This document shows, piece by piece, positions 59,001-64,000 of a DNA stretch of 64,000 nt; position 1 is the first letter of the stretch, and the number at the start of each line of letters is the position of its first letter. The notes under the pieces are model-generated. The model made no database searches and was not told the DNA's origin. It was given only the letters and a program-made list of their open reading frames with translations. The DNA is from Ciona intestinalis (Eukaryota; Chordata; Ascidiacea; Phlebobranchia; Cionidae), in contig NC_020174.2 in NCBI RefSeq assembly GCF_000224145.3, positions 4,035,026 to 4,099,025 of the forward strand. The letters run 5' to 3'. A program made the translations under genes and the position numbers.

Positions 59001-62000
59001 AACAATACCTTTCTCTGAATATCTTGTTTTTGTAGTAATAGAATGAAATTACTGACTGGATTTTTTATTGTTTTTGCCACAAAATTATGTACGTACATAG
59101 TTATGTAATCTAATTTTGTTTAGTTTTTATTTCCAAACGCGCCGCATAATTGTGTAATTTTTTCGTAATTTGCTGTACTACCATATTAGTTGTGGTGGTA
59201 ATATTTGCACAAAGCAACTAATTTCTTAAGTAAATATTAACTAAATTTATTTTTAATTTATTACCTGGTTTTATAGGTTTTGAATCTAAACAAATAAACA
59301 TATCGCTGTTTAAGAATATTTACTGTCTGTGGGCATTGTGTAATAAATGTGTTTAATAAAACCATCTGTGTCTCTGTTTATGCAGTTGTTTTGTTTAGGA
59401 GTTTATTAGGCTGTTAAAATGATTGTAAAGTTTTATGATCCTTGTGCACATAAAAGTTTCCAAACTCCAAAATCTATGTTTATTTTATTGTTTATTCTTG
59501 TCGGAACACGTATGGTCTGTCAAGACTCTCCAGTTTTAGAAGCTGCAAAATATGGGAGTGTCGGGTTTTAGTCCTAATTAGGGCACTTTGCTTTGTTTTG
59601 AGACTTACATAATAATAAAATCCGTCATCCCTTCATGTTTTTTTTTATAAAAGGGCGTTACACTTATGGTATGTAATAACTACAAAGTAAATGAATGTAA
59701 TGAATGTACCTTGCTTTATCCCTGCGTTGCTGGAAAACAGTCATTATAACACGGGTGTACATACACCTTGTGTCAGTCGTTAAGTGTCTTGCCCAAGGAC
59801 ACATCTGCCAACAATGGTAGCAGCAACAAGCCTTGAACCTATTACCTCTTAGAAAAACTAACTTAACAGTCTTCCTCACAGAGCTGAGGAGACACGCAAA
59901 TGCATCCTTGATGAAGTTGTGGAGCTTGCTGGTGATGAGGAGAGCCAAGTCCGGGAGGCGGCGATGGAGGCTCTTCTAAACATGACAGATCTTCTTGATG
60001 ATGGTGGGACTTTTTGTTAATTATTTTACTGCATATTAAATTTGACAGGGAAATGGGCACAAGATAAATCTCTTTCTGCATTTAGTTTTGTAACCGCTAA
60101 AATTTTCTAATGAATTGTTTTGAGTAACCTTGCTTGGGCGCAAAGGTCTTCAGCAGCAGGCATGTGCATTTTAGCCAAAAAAGCTGTTTATTATTCATGA
60201 TCATGAGCAAGCTCTGATGCAAATAAGATGAAACATTAACTTAGTAAAAAAAATTAAAAAAAATTAAAATTTGCTGCTATGTGAAAATTGTGTATCCCCA
60301 ATTGGGATGTGTGTATGCTGATTCTCAGCTTACATTACCCTTATTTGGAAAACTAAGAAACGGTATTGTTTAGTGTGGCAGTTGTTAAGGATACATAATT
60401 TATATGATTTTTATTCCAGATTGCTTAGTACAGCATGTGGTACCCTTGGTATGCAAGTATTGTGAACAAGCTTTGCAGAATGAAGATCATACCATGCTTA
60501 GTGTGGCGAAAAATTTTGGCCGATTTTGCCACAATATTTCAAGTAAGTAGTTATATTTCATGTAAGTAGTTATAACAGCCTTTGTTTTATATGTATTTTT
60601 ATTTTAACTTTTATCCAGAAAAAAAATTTATGCCTAAAATTACTTTACACTAAAACTACGGAAAATATTTTTAATCTGAAATTTCTTTGGTACATGCATT
60701 ATATACGCCGCTTAATTCTAATAAGGGTTTTGATGTACCTGTTTATTTCAAACTTTTAATTAAAAACAGAAAATTTCAACGCTGAACAACATGCATGGCT
60801 TTTATCAATATACCGAAAGCTTTGTACGGTTGGACGTACACCCCTTGACCTTAACGATGGGAGTCAGGACCCCATCATGCTCCATATAACCCCACCCACC
60901 CCCGACGTTACCCCAACACCTTCCCACCAACCCAACCCTGATAAAATGGAGGAATACTTAGGATGCAGGAGGCTTAGCGCATACAATTTTCCGGTAAGGT
61001 ATTGTAAGGAGTAAGATGCTATACCTTATCACCTAAATCCCCAAAATCTAAAATGGTACTTGAAACAATTAACAATGCTGTTTTTTAGTGCTGGAACTAT
61101 GGTTCTATAATTCTGTAAAAAATTGTTTATGACTAAATATAAAAAAAACATGAGAACATGTATCATCTTACCCCACCTACTATACAATTTTTGGGCTCTT
61201 AATTATATTTTTCAGCTATTTTTTCCTCAGTTTTTTTCTGTAATACAGAATTAACAGATACATATAATTTTTTTTTGGTTCAAAACTGTACATTTGTACA
61301 TCTTTTTCAGGCTGTTGTTGTGTTTTGCTTGACGGAATCGTTTGAACACGAGTTACTTGAATGCGCGTCTCTACTTTGCACCGATGCTGACCCACAAGTA
61401 CGGAAACATTTTGCTTCAGGTTTACACGAAGTAAGTGACATTTTCATTTTATTATTTTATAAAGAGATTTCCAAGTTCAAACAGTAGCCATACAAAGCAA
61501 TTTGTTCTAATACTTTAGGATTGTAATGCATATTGCGATTCAACTCATATCTTGCAATCTTAAAGTAAGTTTAATAATTTGTAAACTAATATCTCATAGT
61601 TCAATGTTAGGCTGTTTCTATGCCTGAAAAATCACCTGCAAAGTAACATACATGGTAACTTTTAAGCTGGCACTAGGTGTATAAAACACCTGTGTTATAA
61701 TGACTGTAGTTAACCCGCCAAGCCAGGATAAAGCAAGTTACATTATTTATTTAAAGTAAGGAACTACTGATGTAATTTTCTTCCCTTTTTTGATGTAATT
61801 TTTTTAGGTTGCTCAAAGTTTAGAAGCGCTTGCGTATCTCGTCCAACCCCACCTAGTGTTGCTTCTACGTGAGCGTCACGTGCCTGGCGTGCTTGACGCT
61901 TGTTTGCGGCGACTCCCTGATACACTTACAGCTGTCATTATACGTGGGAACCTTGCTGATAATAAGGTAAAAATATCAACTGTAGTAATTTGAAGGATCT

Positions 62001-64000
62001 GACCATGATTTATCACCCTTGAAGTAGGACAAAGAATAAACTGTAAAATGAATTAATACGAATTATCTAACAAACAAAAGTAATGTCTAATCACTTCTGT
62101 ACTAAAAATATAAATTTCTATAAGTTTAAATATAAATTTTAACTTTAATTTTTATTCATAAACCCCACATGACTGCTTAATACTGTGTAGCCATCTCACT
62201 TTGTTATTGTTTCATTTTTTTGTTTATAATTCCAGGTTAACGGAGTTACTGAGTTGATAGGAGCGCTCCTTGCTGCCCTCTCGAGGCTCGAACAACAATG
62301 GCCGAGCGTTTGGCGACCTCTAGAAACCCTTGTCACGCATCTGCGGCGCCTGCCAGATGTTATAACCTCAGATCAGATATATTACAAATTTGCTCCCATC
62401 ATATTCAAGCTGCTCACGACCAACGTGAGTCTATGATATTGATATAGTAGGGTGGGGAAAGATGGGAGAGCTTTTTCATTCTATTTTCTCATCTCTATTG
62501 GTAGTAAACAAAAAACTTTCAAATAATTATAAAATCGTATCCTCACCACTCCCATAGACCGCTGTTAATAGTTTAAAACACAGTCAGGATATTTTGAAAT
62601 CATGTGCCAAAGGTTCCCCCGCCCTACTGTATTTAAAATGTTGAATTCATTCATGATACACTTCACGTGATGCATCATATGATACACCTAACATGATACA
62701 CTTCACGTGCAGCATTATCTTCCTGTGAGACAAGCAGCAGCATCTACCGTTTGTGTTTTTATTCGACACAACAGGAAAATGGAGCAACGAAGGGAGATGT
62801 GGGACCGCTTAATACAAGGTATTTATTTTGTTCTAAATTAAAAAAAGCCTAATTTGTGGTTTCAAAACGCAAATATGTTTATAACTAACTGCAATACATT
62901 TTAAGGTTATTTAGTATTTAAGGGAATATTCCCAATGCATTTTTAAAATGATATTTTTGAAAAAAAAACTGTTTTTATTTTCATATTGGAACCTATTTTA
63001 AACTCAGTTTTCTTGTCTTGTCTAAAATCCTTGCCCCACCAAACTCTTTTAGGTTTAACAGCGATTCTTTTTAACTGAGGCCCTTCCCACACCTTTTATT
63101 CATAGCATTCTGTTTTAACGACTATTGTTTTGCTGTTAATTCCCTTCTCTTCGTTTTTTTAAAGTTATATATGATCTACTATCGTTTTTGAAAAGATGAA
63201 CAAAAATGTGTTATTTTAAAACACCTATTACCAGATTGATAAACTGAATAATTTTTTTTAATTATTCTCCAACTCCAGATCTTTGCTACTCTCGAAATTA
63301 TCGGAACCGAAATTTGTTCTTTGATGCATGTCGTCACATGATGGCTCTATTTTCCCGCTCGTTTTTCAAGGAGCATCTGTTCGAACATGTGCTTGGTTTA
63401 TTCAATGATCCTGTACCTAATGTGCGCTTGTGTCTGTGCAAGATACTACCCAGGTAATTTGCAAGGAGGTATATTTTACATTAGTGAGGTCCTTGTTGCC
63501 TTGTGGTCGCATACAAATCACAAAAAACTGTAAAAAGTTTTTGGGTATGGCATAAAGTTAGCAGTGGTTCCATTACTAAATACACAAAATTAAGACTAAC
63601 TGTCTATGAACCTCTACTCTTAAGAATGTTAAAAAGACGCCTTCAGCTAGCATTACACTTGTTAAATATCAACATCATATTTTAATGAATGCAAATTGCT
63701 TTATTCTGTGTAGCCTGAAAACGACAGTCGTTATAACAGTGACGATCTGTTTCCTACACTTCGTGCCCCATACAAAAGTTACCGCATACATATTTTTTGG
63801 TTACTGTTTCAGTAAAAAAATACTTTTTAAAAAACCACTGTCTACTCTAAAGCTTAAATCTTAAAACTAATTTTAGTATGAAGGCGTTGCTCAAGCTTCC
63901 AAAAGATAGATCCCTCCATGGTCAGTTGGAAACCAACGTAAGAAAACTTCTGTCATCTGAGAAAGATAGAGATGTGTCCATCGCAATTCGAACAACTATA
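56071..64000 (+). CDS. PPP4R4: Protein phosphatase 4 regulatory subunit 4 (3' end outside window)
   Basis: HEAT-repeat regulatory subunit of the PP4 Ser/Thr phosphatase. Exons: 56071-56157, 56839-56912, 57605-57726, 57999-58127, 58456-58636, 58857-58964, 59882-60003, 60420-60542, 60770-60993, 61311-61430, 61808-61966, 62236-62424, 62713-62818, 63279-63453, 63877-beyond 64000. Matches run along the whole family: DVDRAVYLL, SIRRVLPKVKEMLHTAG, AWLDTLLSVIPFLPKET, KGQLSQPTASRLSCC, KFDAHIVKKDI, VKQLCQDVEHNVRACM, ITSDQIYYKF, LPVRQAAASTVCVF, NVRLCLCKILPR, VRKLLSSEKDRDV. Exon 60770-60993 holds a Pro/Thr-rich insert before RRLSAYNFP. The start MMDLSSDMASLEDDIQEF fits the family's acidic N-terminus. The low-complexity C-terminal tail is not in the window. 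Confidence 0.95.
59688..59850 (-). mobile_element. SINE copy, reversed, PPP4R4 intron
   Basis: GAATGTAATGAATGTACCTT to GCAGCAACAAGCCTTGAACC with a linker deletion. Confidence 0.7.
61001..61184 (-). mobile_element. MITE copy in PPP4R4 intron
   Basis: Subfamily B, reversed. The left end lies only a few bases after the splice donor of exon 60770-60993. Confidence 0.75.
61628..61768 (+). mobile_element. SINE tail fragment, PPP4R4 intron
   Basis: ATCACCTGCAAAGTAACATA to AAGCAAGTTACATTATTTAT. Confidence 0.65.
62443..62631 (+). mobile_element. MITE copy in PPP4R4 intron
   Basis: Subfamily A, TATAGTAGGGTGGGGAAAGA to GGTTCCCCCGCCCTACTGTA. Confidence 0.85.
63085..63215 (+). repeat. Three-copy intronic repeat, copy 3
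   Basis: ACGACTATTGTTTTGCTGTT, AATTCCCTTCTCTTCG, ATCTACTATCGTTTTTGAAA. Confidence 0.55.
63690..63800 (-). mobile_element. SINE tail fragment, reversed
   Basis: GTCGTTATAACAGTGACGAT, CACTTCGTGCCCCATACAAA. Confidence 0.55.

Overview
This window is animal nuclear DNA. Several lines point to an ascidian, most likely Ciona: AT-rich introns, compact multi-exon genes, chordate-type gene content, and many short non-autonomous repeats in introns. The species is inferred from these properties and not proven. All exon boundaries below come from splice-site reading combined with protein-family recognition and may be off by a base or a codon in places.

Layout: (1) 1-7130, minus: REV1, with its 3' end beyond the window. 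(2) 7379-12129, minus: WDR76, lying 248 bp upstream of REV1 in the same orientation. (3) 12476-13648, plus: an intronless acid ceramidase gene, head-to-head with WDR76. (4) 14285-23028, plus: EXOC2 (Sec5), 21 exons. (5) 24173-46570, minus: one complete voltage-gated sodium channel alpha subunit of about 41 exons, convergent with EXOC2. (6) 46571-53564: 7 kb without a recognisable gene, probably the channel's upstream region. (7) 53565-55159, plus: a six-exon, cysteine-rich secreted protein that I do not recognise. (8) 56071-64000, plus: PPP4R4, truncated by the window end.

REV1 and WDR76 are both genome-maintenance genes in a tight tandem. The other neighbours have no evident shared function.

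The sodium channel is the most informative locus. It has DEKA selectivity residues, an IFMT inactivation particle, an ankyrin-binding motif of the axon-initial-segment type, a PPSY motif and an IQ motif. It has two alternative domain I S3-S4 exons whose phases allow only one at a time. It has a textbook U12-type AT-AC intron. Its outer pore has substitutions in domains III and IV (FKGWTII and SAGWAGLL) that predict altered saxitoxin and tetrodotoxin block.

Interspersed DNA is dominated by two families. One is a roughly 190 bp terminal-inverted-repeat MITE (about 28 copies or fragments, most in sodium channel introns). The other is a tRNA-derived SINE of about 300 bp with an ATTC-type tail (about 25 copies or fragments). 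Several minor repeat families are also present.
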